This document shows, piece after piece, positions 27,131 through 35,699 of a stretch of 64,000 nucleotides of DNA. The DNA is from JANXLS01 sp035308565 (GTDB lineage: Bacteria > Planctomycetota > SZUA-567 > H5-PLA8): contig DATGGK010000122.1 in assembly GCA_035308565.1 (NCBI GenBank), positions 4,871 through 68,870 on the forward strand, given 5' to 3'. The translations under genes were made by a program, and so were the position numbers. Numbering within the stretch: the stretch's first letter is position 1; each line of letters starts with the position of its first letter. The notes under the pieces were generated by a model. The model made no database searches, had not been told where the DNA came from, and saw only the letters and a list, made by a program, of their open reading frames with translations.

Positions 27131-27350
27131 CGACGTCGCTCCGGTGCATTGAATATTGAAATTCAACGTTGAGAAAACCACGTCCTGTTAAAACTATGAT
27201 CGAGGTTAAATTCAGCCGCTGCATGAACGTTATGACCGAATTTGAATGAAATAGATCGTTTTGTGCTTCATAGGAAGCGATGCCTAAAATGATCGAGGCG
27301 ATGTGAGGGCAGACTTTCAACTCCTTGAAAACTGAAAATGGGCAAGATCG

Positions 27351-27720
27351 TTATGCCGCTTCGCAATAATAATGGCGGAGCAAGCCGCCGAGCCAGGTTT
27401 GGCAATGAATCTGGCCGGACTTTTGGGGCGCGTCAGACGATGGGATGACGGACGGCGAAAGCGGTTTGTTCCCCATCGCTTGATGCAGAACATTTTGGCG
27501 ATCCAGAACAGGAGCGGATTGGGGATTCGTGAAGGCATGATGATGAAACGCACAACTCCTTGGATTGTTGAAGGAAGACGTAGTTTTTGAACAGTGGAAA
27601 AGAAGCAGTTTAGTGCGGACTTGCAGACTTGGCAAATGGAGTGAAAACGTCAAAATCGATTTCGTGCAGAAAGATGCAAATTCCGGTCGAAAAAGTGCAA
27701 ATCTTACCGCAAAGGAATCG
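27351..27720 (-). mobile_element. Possible remnant of an insertion sequence
   Basis: A minus-strand frame ends in TWLGGLLRHYYCEAA and a stop, which resembles the conserved C-terminus (RLGGLLxxYYREAA) I associate with some DDE/rve transposases of PVC bacteria. The rest of the frame is not recognisable. Bases near 27660-27705 (GTGCAGAAAGATGCAAA, then GTGCAAATCTTAC) could be a terminal end. It is far too short to be functional. Confidence 0.4.
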
Positions 27721-27788
27721 CCAAGCGGAATCAGGAAATCCGTATAAAGCCAAATGCAATCTATAGATACGATTTGCGTCGGGTCGCA

Positions 27789-27834
27789 ATCACACCCACG
27801 AGGTCCGGGGTTCGAGTCCCTGTGCGCCCATTCT
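27789..27834 (+). repeat. attR-like direct repeat (3' part of tRNA-Val)
   Basis: An exact 46-base copy of 1365-1410. The 5' half of a tRNA (acceptor, D arm) is absent here, so this is a fragment, not a second gene. Confidence 0.85.
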
Positions 27835-28021
27835 TGAATAGCGCTGATTCAAAACAACCAACGCGCACTCGCGTGCGGCGTTCGACCGTCCATCATTCCT
27901 GTCCGCCGAGCGTGGTTATTTCTACTCTTCATGTCGCGACACTCTATTTGACGCCTGAATCGCATGCTGGTGTATTCGTAAAAAGGCGCGTTCCGCTTAA
28001 CTTAAATTGAGAATCTTCTGA

Positions 28022-30787
28022 ATGATTTATCAAGCATTTTTTTCCCGCGCAAGGGTCGCTCTGTTGCTCATCGCCTTTTGCGCTTGCGCCGCGCACGCCA
28101 CTGAAACGCGCGTGCTTTTTGATTTCGAATCCGCCGATGAATTTCGTGCGTGGGAATTCAAACAGAAGTCGGCTCAATTGAGCGACAAACACGTCACACA
28201 CGGTAAATCGGCGCTCGCGATCTCGGCCAACGAATACATGGCCAATTTCCGCAATCAGGATTGGTCCGGATTCGATTCGCTCGACATGGATGTCTTCGCC
28301 GAAACGGACGGACCGGTTGCCGTTTCGCTGCTGATCGCCGATCAGGCCTGGCGCGCGAAGGACGGCAGCTATTGGAACCGCTACAACGGCGCGATGAATC
28401 TCAGCCCCGGTGCGAACACGCTTTCGATTCCCGTGGGCGGGCTGTACCGCGGCGAGGCGGGCAGCCGCAACAACGATCTCAAATCGAACATCGAACCGAA
28501 GACGATCATCCGCTTCGATCTTGGCTTCTCGACCAAATCCGGAAAAGGCACGCTGTATCTCGACCACATGCGGTTGACGAAAGAGTCGCGGCCGGACGGC
28601 GTGCTGGCGTTCGATTTTGGGCCGGAGAATCAAGTGCTCGCGCCGGGATTCACGGCGGTGACGTGGAGCACTGTGTATAAGAAGGGAGTGAACGGCTACG
28701 GCCTGCGCTTCGCCGCGGGCGGCCCGAATTCCGCGCGCGACGACACGTTTCCGACGCGGCTGTATCAAGACTTTGTGATGATGGACGGCAACGAATTTCT
28801 CGCCGACGTTCCAGATGGGCTTTATCACGTCTGGCTGGCCTACGACGACTGCGGCTATTGGGGCGGCGAGGAGGCGCGTTTTAAAAAGCGATCCGTGTCG
28901 TCGGATGGGAAAGTTTTGTGGAGTGAAGAACGCGATCCCGCGGATTATCTGTACCACTTTGAAAACGTTGAACCGCTGCCGGGGCAGAGCGTGTGGGATT
29001 TGTACATGAAATATCTCTTCGAGCCGAAGCGATTCGACGTGACGGTGAAGGAGGGATTGCTGCGGCTGCATTTCGATGCGGACGGGGCGCTGGGATGCAA
29101 AGTCGCGGGATTGATTGTGTATCCGGATTCGAAGAAAGCTGACGGCGAAAAGTATGTGGCGGAAGTGGAGGCGCGCAACCGGGCGGAGCTTGAGGCGAAG
29201 GCGGTCTTCATGGGGCCAAAGCAGCCCGCGGATGCGCCCGCGCAAAAAGAGGAAGTGGCCGTTGGGCCGGTGCCGCTTGAAAAACAGCTTTCGGTTTTTG
29301 ACGGAGTTGGCGAACACGATGCGCCAGCAATGATGGCGGCGCGGGGACAAAGTGTTTCGACGAGTTTCGCAGTGCGAACCACGAAGAATTTTCCTGAAGC
29401 GGTGACGTTGGTTCCGTCGGCCTTGAAAAACGAGAGCGGAAAACTGATCGACGCCGGCGCGATCGACTGCCGCGTGGTGCGGCACGCCGTTCAGCGCACG
29501 TACAACAGCCTGTCGTACACGATCTCCGGCGACACGCTTCGACCCGTCAATGGCGCGAAGCTGCTTTTGCAAGCAGGCATCACGCGGCAGTTTTGGATCA
29601 CAGTCAAAGTGCCGAAAGAGGCCGACGGCGGATCGTATGCCGGTGTGGTGCTGATCAAAGCGGGCGAGCTTTCGATGGAAGTGCCGATTGCGCTGGACGT
29701 GGTTCCGATTGCGCTAGACGAACCCGATTTCGCCTTCGGACCGATTGGGCTTTCAATTCCAGACGAAATCGTGGACAAGCCGAAAGCGCTGCGCCAACTG
29801 CTCACGCTGCTCAAAGAAAACGGGATGAACGCGTTCTCCGGCGGGCCGAACATTCATTTCAACGGCCTCGACCCCGACGGCAAGCCCAAGCTCGATTTCT
29901 CGGCGTGCGACGAATTCATGCGCATTTGCCGCGAGGTCGGTTTCACGAAGGAACTGATGTCGTACGGCGGGCCGTGCATGGTGAACGGTCTTCACGAGTC
30001 GCATTCGATTGGCGAAGCCGGCCGCAATTGGGAGAAGAAGACGGGCAAGCCGCTGGGCGAGTTGCTTGGCAATGTGTGGGGTGCGGTGGACGCACACGCC
30101 AAGCAGGCCAACTGGCTGCCGGTAATGTACGACATGGTGGACGAGCCGCGCGTGGCCGAAGCGGCGCGCGAGCAATTGGCGCTGCTGGAACTTTATCGCA
30201 AGCATGCGCCGTTCGTGGACATTGGCGGATCGTACTCAGTCGATTGGAAAAAGAACGATGCGTTCGAAACGGTGGTGCAGGATATTTTCAAAACGCTCAA
30301 TTGGTCGTCGTTGAACGTCCACACGCAAACGGATCTCGACAAAGCACGCGAGTTGAACAAGCGGCTGTACATCTACAATCAGGGCACGTCGCGCTACAGT
30401 TTCGGCGCGTATCAGTGGTCCGAATTTCGAAAGGGTATTCGCGGGCGGATGCAGTGGCATCTGCTGGCGCTGCACGGCTGGCAATTTTTTAATCTCGACG
30501 GCCGCGAGCCGGATGCGGCGATGATCAATTGGGGGCGCAACGAAGTGATTCCGACGCTGAACCTAGCGCGCTGCCGCGAAGGCGCGGACGATTTCCGGTT
30601 TGCGGTGACGTTGTGGAATCTCGCGGAGAAAAAGAAGGATTTGCCCGCCGCGCGAGCGGCGCAGGAATGGCTGGACGGAATTGCAAAGCAAATCGCGCCG
30701 GGGGAGAATCGCGCGCCAGCGGAGTTCATGAGCGACGACGATTTCCGGCGCGGGTGTGCGGATCGGATTCGCGGCTTGCTTAAATGA
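28022..30787 (+). CDS. Secreted GH123-like glycoside hydrolase with two beta-sandwich domains
   Basis: 921 residues. A signal peptide (about 1-30) is followed by a carbohydrate-binding beta-sandwich (about 33-190), a second malectin-like domain (about 198-375, FDFGPENQVLAPGFTAVT), a linker, another sandwich (about 420-570) and a C-terminal TIM-barrel (about 575-890) in which YDMVDEPR provides the Asp-Glu pair typical of GH123-type (substrate-assisted) hydrolases. It likely acts on a polysaccharide carrying N-acetylhexosamine, but the substrate is inference. The next gene encodes another secreted enzyme and is only 54 bases away, so the two are probably co-transcribed. Confidence 0.75.
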   Translation: MIYQAFFSRARVALLLIAFCACAAHATETRVLFDFESADEFRAWEFKQKSAQLSDKHVTHGKSALAISANEYMANFRNQDWSGFDSLDMDVFAETDGPVAVSLLIADQAWRAKDGSYWNRYNGAMNLSPGANTLSIPVGGLYRGEAGSRNNDLKSNIEPKTIIRFDLGFSTKSGKGTLYLDHMRLTKESRPDGVLAFDFGPENQVLAPGFTAVTWSTVYKKGVNGYGLRFAAGGPNSARDDTFPTRLYQDFVMMDGNEFLADVPDGLYHVWLAYDDCGYWGGEEARFKKRSVSSDGKVLWSEERDPADYLYHFENVEPLPGQSVWDLYMKYLFEPKRFDVTVKEGLLRLHFDADGALGCKVAGLIVYPDSKKADGEKYVAEVEARNRAELEAKAVFMGPKQPADAPAQKEEVAVGPVPLEKQLSVFDGVGEHDAPAMMAARGQSVSTSFAVRTTKNFPEAVTLVPSALKNESGKLIDAGAIDCRVVRHAVQRTYNSLSYTISGDTLRPVNGAKLLLQAGITRQFWITVKVPKEADGGSYAGVVLIKAGELSMEVPIALDVVPIALDEPDFAFGPIGLSIPDEIVDKPKALRQLLTLLKENGMNAFSGGPNIHFNGLDPDGKPKLDFSACDEFMRICREVGFTKELMSYGGPCMVNGLHESHSIGEAGRNWEKKTGKPLGELLGNVWGAVDAHAKQANWLPVMYDMVDEPRVAEAAREQLALLELYRKHAPFVDIGGSYSVDWKKNDAFETVVQDIFKTLNWSSLNVHTQTDLDKARELNKRLYIYNQGTSRYSFGAYQWSEFRKGIRGRMQWHLLALHGWQFFNLDGREPDAAMINWGRNEVIPTLNLARCREGADDFRFAVTLWNLAEKKKDLPAARAAQEWLDGIAKQIAPGENRAPAEFMSDDDFRRGCADRIRGLLK

Positions 30788-30841
30788 ATTTCTCACGCAG
30801 AGGCGCGAAGGCGCGGAGAAAGGCGCTAAGAAGGGACTCAC

Positions 30842-32206
30842 ATGATTTTCAAAACGAGTTTGATTGCGTCGGCTGCGTTGCTGGTGGCGTCGATTTTTGC
30901 GAGCGACACTCCGTCGGGGACGCCGGAGGGCTGGACGACGCACGCGCCGCGCGAGGAGATCAGTCCGCGGTTTTCGTACAGCGTTGACGGCGGGCGGAAT
31001 AACGCGGTGCGTTTTACGATTGAGGGCGGCGGGCGCGAGGGCGCGCAGGGCTGGTGGCAGAAATCATTCGCCGTGCAGGGCGGAAAATTCTATCGATTCG
31101 ATGCGTATCGCCGCGTGGAGAACGCGCCGTTCCCGCGGCGCAATGTGGTCGCGCGCATTGTTTGGCAGGACGACGCCGGCAAATCCGTGCCGTGCGACGA
31201 AGCGCTGGTGCAGAATTTCCTGGTCGGTTGGAAAGGCAATGCGGAGCCGGAATATCCGGTTGACCGGCAAACGGATTCTGCGGGCTGGACGGAAGTTTCA
31301 GGGACTTACCACGCGCCGGCGAAGGCGACACATGCGGCCGTCGAACTTTATCTGCAATGGGCCGCTCAGGGCCGCGTGGATTGGAGCGACATTTCGCTGA
31401 GCGAAACGGTGGCGCCGGCGGGGCGCAAAGTTCATTTGGCGTCGGTGCATTTTCGCCCGAGCGGCAAAACGCCGATGGAGAATTGCAAGCAGTTCGCGAC
31501 CTTGATCGAAGAGGCCGCGCAGAAAAAAGCGGACCTGGTCGTGCTGCCGGAGACGCTCACTTATTACGGTCTGCATAAGTCGTATGCGGATTGCGCGGAA
31601 TCGATTCCGGGTCCTTCAACGGATTATTTCGGCACGCTGGCGAAGCAGCACAATCTCTACATTGTCGCCGGCCTGATCGAACGCGAGCAGCATTTGATTT
31701 ACAACGTCGCGGTGCTGATTGGGCCTGACGGCAAAGTCGCGGGAAAATACCGCAAGACGTCGCTGCCGCGTTCGGAAGTCGCCGCGGGAGTCACGCCGGG
31801 GAGCGATTATCCCGTCTTCGAAACGCGCTTCGGAAAACTGGGGATGATGGTTTGCTACGATGGATTTTTCCCGGAAGTCGCGCGTGAGCTGTCGAACCGC
31901 GGCGCGGAAGTGATCGCGTGGCCGGTGTGGGGCTGCAACCCCAATCTCGCCGGCGCGCGCGCCTGCGAGAATCACGTCTACCTCGTCAGCAGCACGTATG
32001 AGGACATCGCGCACAATTGGATGATCACCGCCGTCTACGACCATTCCGGCCAGCCGATCGCGAAAGCGGAAAAGTGGGGCAGCGTGATTGTGGCGGAGGT
32101 CGATCTCGACGCACGCTTGGAATGGCCGAGCCTCGGCGATTTCAAAGCGGAGATTCCGCGGCACCGGCCGCCCGTTCCGGGGGAATTAAGCGAAGCGAAA
32201 AAGTAG
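30842..32206 (+). CDS. Secreted carbon-nitrogen hydrolase with beta-sandwich domain
   Basis: A nitrilase-superfamily enzyme (amide or nitrile hydrolysis) with the full triad Glu237 (VLPETLTYYG), Lys305 (GKYRKTSLP) and Cys338 (MMVCYDGFFPE). It is preceded by a signal peptide (about 1-21) and a jelly-roll domain (about 25-190) like carbohydrate-binding modules. Export and a sugar-binding-like domain are unusual for this mostly cytosolic family, though such proteins occur in polysaccharide loci of PVC bacteria. AAGGGAC lies before the ATG. With the GH123-like protein upstream, an amidase acting on amino-sugar or peptide-linked polymers is a reasonable guess. Confidence 0.88.
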   Translation: MIFKTSLIASAALLVASIFASDTPSGTPEGWTTHAPREEISPRFSYSVDGGRNNAVRFTIEGGGREGAQGWWQKSFAVQGGKFYRFDAYRRVENAPFPRRNVVARIVWQDDAGKSVPCDEALVQNFLVGWKGNAEPEYPVDRQTDSAGWTEVSGTYHAPAKATHAAVELYLQWAAQGRVDWSDISLSETVAPAGRKVHLASVHFRPSGKTPMENCKQFATLIEEAAQKKADLVVLPETLTYYGLHKSYADCAESIPGPSTDYFGTLAKQHNLYIVAGLIEREQHLIYNVAVLIGPDGKVAGKYRKTSLPRSEVAAGVTPGSDYPVFETRFGKLGMMVCYDGFFPEVARELSNRGAEVIAWPVWGCNPNLAGARACENHVYLVSSTYEDIAHNWMITAVYDHSGQPIAKAEKWGSVIVAEVDLDARLEWPSLGDFKAEIPRHRPPVPGELSEAKK

Positions 32207-32209
32207 CGA

Positions 32210-33817
32210 CTACTTGCTTTCCGCCTCCTTAATCAATTTCACCAGCCGATTTTTGTCCAGCGTGCGCGCCCACGCGCTGAAATCTTCGCTCGTGCTGTGC
32301 GCGTCGTCGCTCGGAATCTGGCGGTCGGCGTGATACGCGTTGACCAGTTCGTGAATCACGTAGCCGAGCTTGTCGGGCTTCAAGCCCGTCGCGGCCATTT
32401 TGCCGACGACGCCGGCGCCTTCGAGCGAACCGCCGAGGTAGAGCGAATAGACGCCTTCCTTCTGCCACGCGCCCGGGCGCGTTGCGCCCATCAGGCCGAT
32501 CGCGCCGGAGCTGTTCTGGCCGCAGTTGTTCGGGCAGCCGGAGAAATTAATCGTCAGGCCTTTCGGAATTCCGCGCGCGTCGTTGATGAGATCCTGCGAA
32601 ATTTTCTTTGCGACGGCCTTCGTGTAGAAGACGGCCTTGCCGCATTCGTCCATGCCCACGCACGCAATCACGTTTGGCGACAACTCGGCGTCCTGCATCG
32701 ACCAGCCGTAATAGTCGAGCAGCGTCTTCAATTCGCCCGCCGCGGCTTCCGGCATGTTCTGGACGTGGAGATTCTGCCCCTGCGTGAGGCGTACGGTCGC
32801 GCCGTGCTTGCGGCAGAATCCGACGAGCGAGATCATGTCTTCGGCGCGCGCATCGCCGATGGGAACCATGCATTCGACGCCGTACATGCCTTTTTTCTTC
32901 TGCTTGTAAAACGGCGCGCCCAATGCCGGCGCCCAGATTTCGCTCGGCTCGGCTTTTAAATTGAATTTCGGGCGGCCGAGTTTTTCGAGATAATCCTCGA
33001 AATGTTCCTGCCACACGCCGCGGTATTTTTCGATGCCCCATTTCTTCATCACGAATTTCAAACGCGCGGTCGTGCGGCTGTCGCGGTTTCCGTAGAGGCG
33101 ATGCGTCTCGACCACCGCCGCGCACGCCGCGGGCACGTCGCTGGCCGGAATGTAATCGAGCATCTTCTGCGCGAGAATCGGCTGCGCGCCAAGGCCGCCG
33201 CCAACCCACATTTCGAAGCCCGGCCCTTCTTCAGCCACGCGCGCCGCGTTCTTTGACGGGAAGAGGCCGATGTCATTAATGGTGTATTGTCCCGCGTGGC
33301 GCAGGCAGCCGGAAATCGCGACCTTGAATTTGCGCGGCAGATTCAGCACCGCATCGTCGCTGAGGAAATGTTTGTACAAATGCGTGCGCAGACTTTCGAC
33401 GTTGTAAATTTCGTGCGGGCAGACGCCGGCACACGGCACGCCGACGATGTTGCGCACGGTGTCGCCGCACGCGCCTTTGGTGGTCAGGCCCACGTCGCCG
33501 AGTTCGTGCAGCAGTTCGGGCGCGGAGTTGATCAGCACGCCATGCAGCTCGATGTCCTGCCGCGTGGAAATGTGGTCGATGCCGTTGCCGAATTTCATCG
33601 CCATGCGCGAGACTGCGGCGAGCTGGTCGAGCGTGATCGCGCCGCCGGGAATCTTGATGCGCACCATGAAAAACGGCGCCTGCTTCTGCTTGTAGAACCC
33701 GACCCACTTGAGGCGCGCGATGTCGTCCTTCGGGATTTTGTCGAACCCGCCGGCGGCGAGCGTGTAAACGTCGGGGATGATGCGGACGCGTTTGATTTCT
33801 TCTTCGTGACTGGCCAT
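32210..33817 (-). CDS. Siroheme nitrite/sulfite reductase (ferredoxin type)
   Basis: Six-electron reduction of sulfite to sulfide or nitrite to ammonia in the cytoplasm. Two pseudo-symmetric halves are visible. The cluster and siroheme ligands are in the C-terminal half: Cys386-X5-Cys392 (ACVGMDECGK) and Cys428-X3-Cys432 (SGCPNNCGQ). The N-terminal half has TRQDIELHG and a decayed counterpart (SGCLRHAGQ). At 535 residues it fits the ferredoxin-dependent enzymes. Sequence motifs alone do not separate nitrite from sulfite reduction, and no adjacent gene settles it. Confidence 0.9.
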   Translation of the reverse strand: MASHEEEIKRVRIIPDVYTLAAGGFDKIPKDDIARLKWVGFYKQKQAPFFMVRIKIPGGAITLDQLAAVSRMAMKFGNGIDHISTRQDIELHGVLINSAPELLHELGDVGLTTKGACGDTVRNIVGVPCAGVCPHEIYNVESLRTHLYKHFLSDDAVLNLPRKFKVAISGCLRHAGQYTINDIGLFPSKNAARVAEEGPGFEMWVGGGLGAQPILAQKMLDYIPASDVPAACAAVVETHRLYGNRDSRTTARLKFVMKKWGIEKYRGVWQEHFEDYLEKLGRPKFNLKAEPSEIWAPALGAPFYKQKKKGMYGVECMVPIGDARAEDMISLVGFCRKHGATVRLTQGQNLHVQNMPEAAAGELKTLLDYYGWSMQDAELSPNVIACVGMDECGKAVFYTKAVAKKISQDLINDARGIPKGLTINFSGCPNNCGQNSSGAIGLMGATRPGAWQKEGVYSLYLGGSLEGAGVVGKMAATGLKPDKLGYVIHELVNAYHADRQIPSDDAHSTSEDFSAWARTLDKNRLVKLIKEAESK

Positions 33818-33944
33818 GACGAAACTTCTTCCTTTTATGGGGCGTCATTTTAACAAGAAAGGGAGCGATAATCCAGCACGATGCCGTGCGCGCGGTTTTG
33901 TGCGCGTGGTGTAAGCAGAGATCAAGAAGCGGAGATTCTTCATC

Positions 33945-34499
33945 ATGCGCAAAGTTGCCGTGGCGCGCTGGGCCTTTGTTGTGCTGACGCTCTTGATGCT
34001 CGCGGCCAGCGGCGCGGATAAGACAGTGACCGACAAAGAGCACGCGTTTGAGCTTACGTTTCCTAAGTCGTGGACCGTATATGGAAAACAAAAGGGCGAC
34101 GACGAATCCGTAGCAACACGCGCGTGTTCGAACGGATCGCGCGTAACCGCAACTGTCGATTGTTACAGCGTAAAAGAGGGGACGACGATTAAAGATCTCT
34201 ATAGTAGCAAATTCGGGAATCTCTGGTTTTGGCTTAAGACAGGCGAGGCGAAAATCAACGACATTACCGCATATCAGGGAATCCGCGAAGAAGCTCCGGA
34301 CAAGGCAATTATTAAAGGATTAGACGGCGAGGAATGGGAAGTAGGGGACATTGAAGTGCAAAGGATGGAAATTTACTGCATTGTGGCAGGCAAGCGCGGG
34401 TACGTTATAAGCTTCTTTTGTGAGAAGCCCGACTACGAAAAATACGCCAAAGACATCGACGCCATCGTAAAGTCGTTCAAGCTGATTGAGGCGAAGTAA
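33945..34499 (+). CDS. Secreted PsbP/DUF1795-like protein, unknown function
   Basis: 184 residues with a signal peptide (about 1-23). The rest fits the PsbP/Mog1 fold: EHAFELTFPKSWTV at the start and the closing helix YAKDIDAIVKSFKLI. Two Cys (in RACSNGS and VDCYS) could form a disulfide. Its codon use looks less GC-rich than that of its neighbours. No functional link to them is evident. Confidence 0.65.
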   Translation: MRKVAVARWAFVVLTLLMLAASGADKTVTDKEHAFELTFPKSWTVYGKQKGDDESVATRACSNGSRVTATVDCYSVKEGTTIKDLYSSKFGNLWFWLKTGEAKINDITAYQGIREEAPDKAIIKGLDGEEWEVGDIEVQRMEIYCIVAGKRGYVISFFCEKPDYEKYAKDIDAIVKSFKLIEAK

Positions 34500-34511
34500 C
34501 CGAGCACGCCG

Positions 34512-35411
34512 CTACGCGCGCGCCTTCTGCCAATGCCGTGCGATTTTCGCGATTAGCTTCTTCGGCTTGCGCGCGAAGAGTTCCTCTCCATCTTTCAGGC
34601 TCTGCCGCCGCAGCGCCTTCTTGCGTTTGTCGATTTCGCCGAGCACATCCGAAACGACGTCGCGACCGATCGCTGCTTTTTCCTGATCCAAGCGTTCCGC
34701 AAGCATCGTCAGATCGTGATCTTCGCCCAACGCCTGTTCCAGAGCTTTGAGCCGCTCTGCCTCTTTCTCCAAAGTCTCCGGCCAAACGAACGACAACAGT
34801 TCCACATAGTACATGTAGTACTTGGCCGCTTTGCGCCAGTTGTGAAAATCATGGTCGTCGTCGTTTTTGCGCGCTTTCTTCATGCGCCGCCGCGCGGTGC
34901 GATACATGCGCTGCAAGCCCGGGCCGATGAGGACCCATTCGTCTTTGTCCAAATCGAGCTTCGAGAATTGGCGCAGCGATTCGCGCATCTCTTTCCACAC
35001 GCGTTCGAGCTTTTCGCGCGCCTCGCCGGCGGCGGGTTGCCGCGCTGAATTCTGGCTTGCGATGACTTCAAGCGAATGCGCACAGGCGGCGCGTACTTTC
35101 TTGGAAGCGGCGCGCTTGACTAATTCCTCAAGCTGCTCCGCGGCCATGTGCGGGTCGCGCAGCGGCGAGAGTCCGTGCGCGGCATTTCGCAAACGCTGGT
35201 TGTTCCGCTCGTAAATGTCCTTCGCCACGATGGGCCGAATTAAATGCCAGAGAGCGCGCAGTTTTTTGATGTTTGTACGCGTGTCGTGAATGCGTTCGTG
35301 CGAAATGTCGGTCCCGTCCTCGCCAATCCGCGTTGACAACGCGGCGTAAATCCGGCGCATACGCTCCGGAATCGGCTCGCTTTGGGTGAATTTAAATTCG
35401 ATTTCGCGCAT
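34512..35411 (-). CDS. CHAD-domain protein
   Basis: An all-helical domain with conserved His/Arg/Lys, known to bind polyphosphate. The first helices show RIHDTRTNIKKLRALWHLIRPIV and later DHDFHNWRKAAKYYMYYVELL, both typical of CHAD, which contains two four-helix bundles. There is no CYTH domain, so it is a stand-alone CHAD protein. The ATG at 35411 is preferred over TTG at 35423; neither has a clear ribosome site. The hairpin at 35439-35463 lies just upstream. Confidence 0.88.
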   Translation of the reverse strand: MREIEFKFTQSEPIPERMRRIYAALSTRIGEDGTDISHERIHDTRTNIKKLRALWHLIRPIVAKDIYERNNQRLRNAAHGLSPLRDPHMAAEQLEELVKRAASKKVRAACAHSLEVIASQNSARQPAAGEAREKLERVWKEMRESLRQFSKLDLDKDEWVLIGPGLQRMYRTARRRMKKARKNDDDHDFHNWRKAAKYYMYYVELLSFVWPETLEKEAERLKALEQALGEDHDLTMLAERLDQEKAAIGRDVVSDVLGEIDKRKKALRRQSLKDGEELFARKPKKLIAKIARHWQKARA

Positions 35412-35423
35412 GACAAGGCTCAA

Positions 35424-35699
35424 GATTGACGTTCAATTCCGACGGCTCGGAGAGCCGTCCTACAGCGCATTTCAGGTTTTAGCAAGCAAACTGTACGCTG
35501 GAAGAATGCGCGGCGCTGAAGGCGCAGCGCATACGCCGCGCGAAAGGGAAGCGCTTTCGCGGCTTGATTTGTGGCATTTTCGCACGTAATCTTATGCGCT
35601 GAAATTCGATTCCACTGAGAGAGGAGCTGGCGCTGGTGGGACGTACAAGCGCTTGAGAGATTTGCGCGCGGTGCGTTTCCGAATCGCCGCGCGCGACTT
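35424..35699. other. Intergenic region with a GACGGCT hairpin repeat
   Basis: It holds the palindrome GACGGCTC/GAGCCGTC at 35439-35463 with the CCTAC flank, one arm of the family found as a pair at 63779-63846. Nothing else is recognised. Confidence 0.55.

Larger units (their letters stand above)
1365..27834. mobile_element. Candidate genomic island integrated at tRNA-Val
   Basis: The segment lies between two identical 46-bp copies of the tRNA-Val 3' part, 26,424 bp apart. Inside are accessory functions (xylanase, esterases, two efflux systems, regulators) and scars of mobile DNA: a truncated methyltransferase joined to a broken ParB-like gene at 16.4-17.1 kb, a possible decayed insertion sequence beside the right repeat, and gene debris beside the left repeat. 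No intact recombinase is present, so the element is probably fixed. Base composition is not obviously different from the flanks. Confidence 0.6.
27043..28021. other. Right edge of island, about 980 bases without an intact gene
   Basis: It holds the operon upstream region, the possible insertion-sequence remnant and the att-like repeat, then about 190 bases of chromosomal DNA before the next gene. All frames are short and unlike known proteins. Confidence 0.5.

Noticed and set aside
27781..27834. Second tRNA-Val gene
   Set aside because: Only the part from the anticodon loop to the 3' end is present; acceptor 5' strand and D arm are missing, so it is a fragment.
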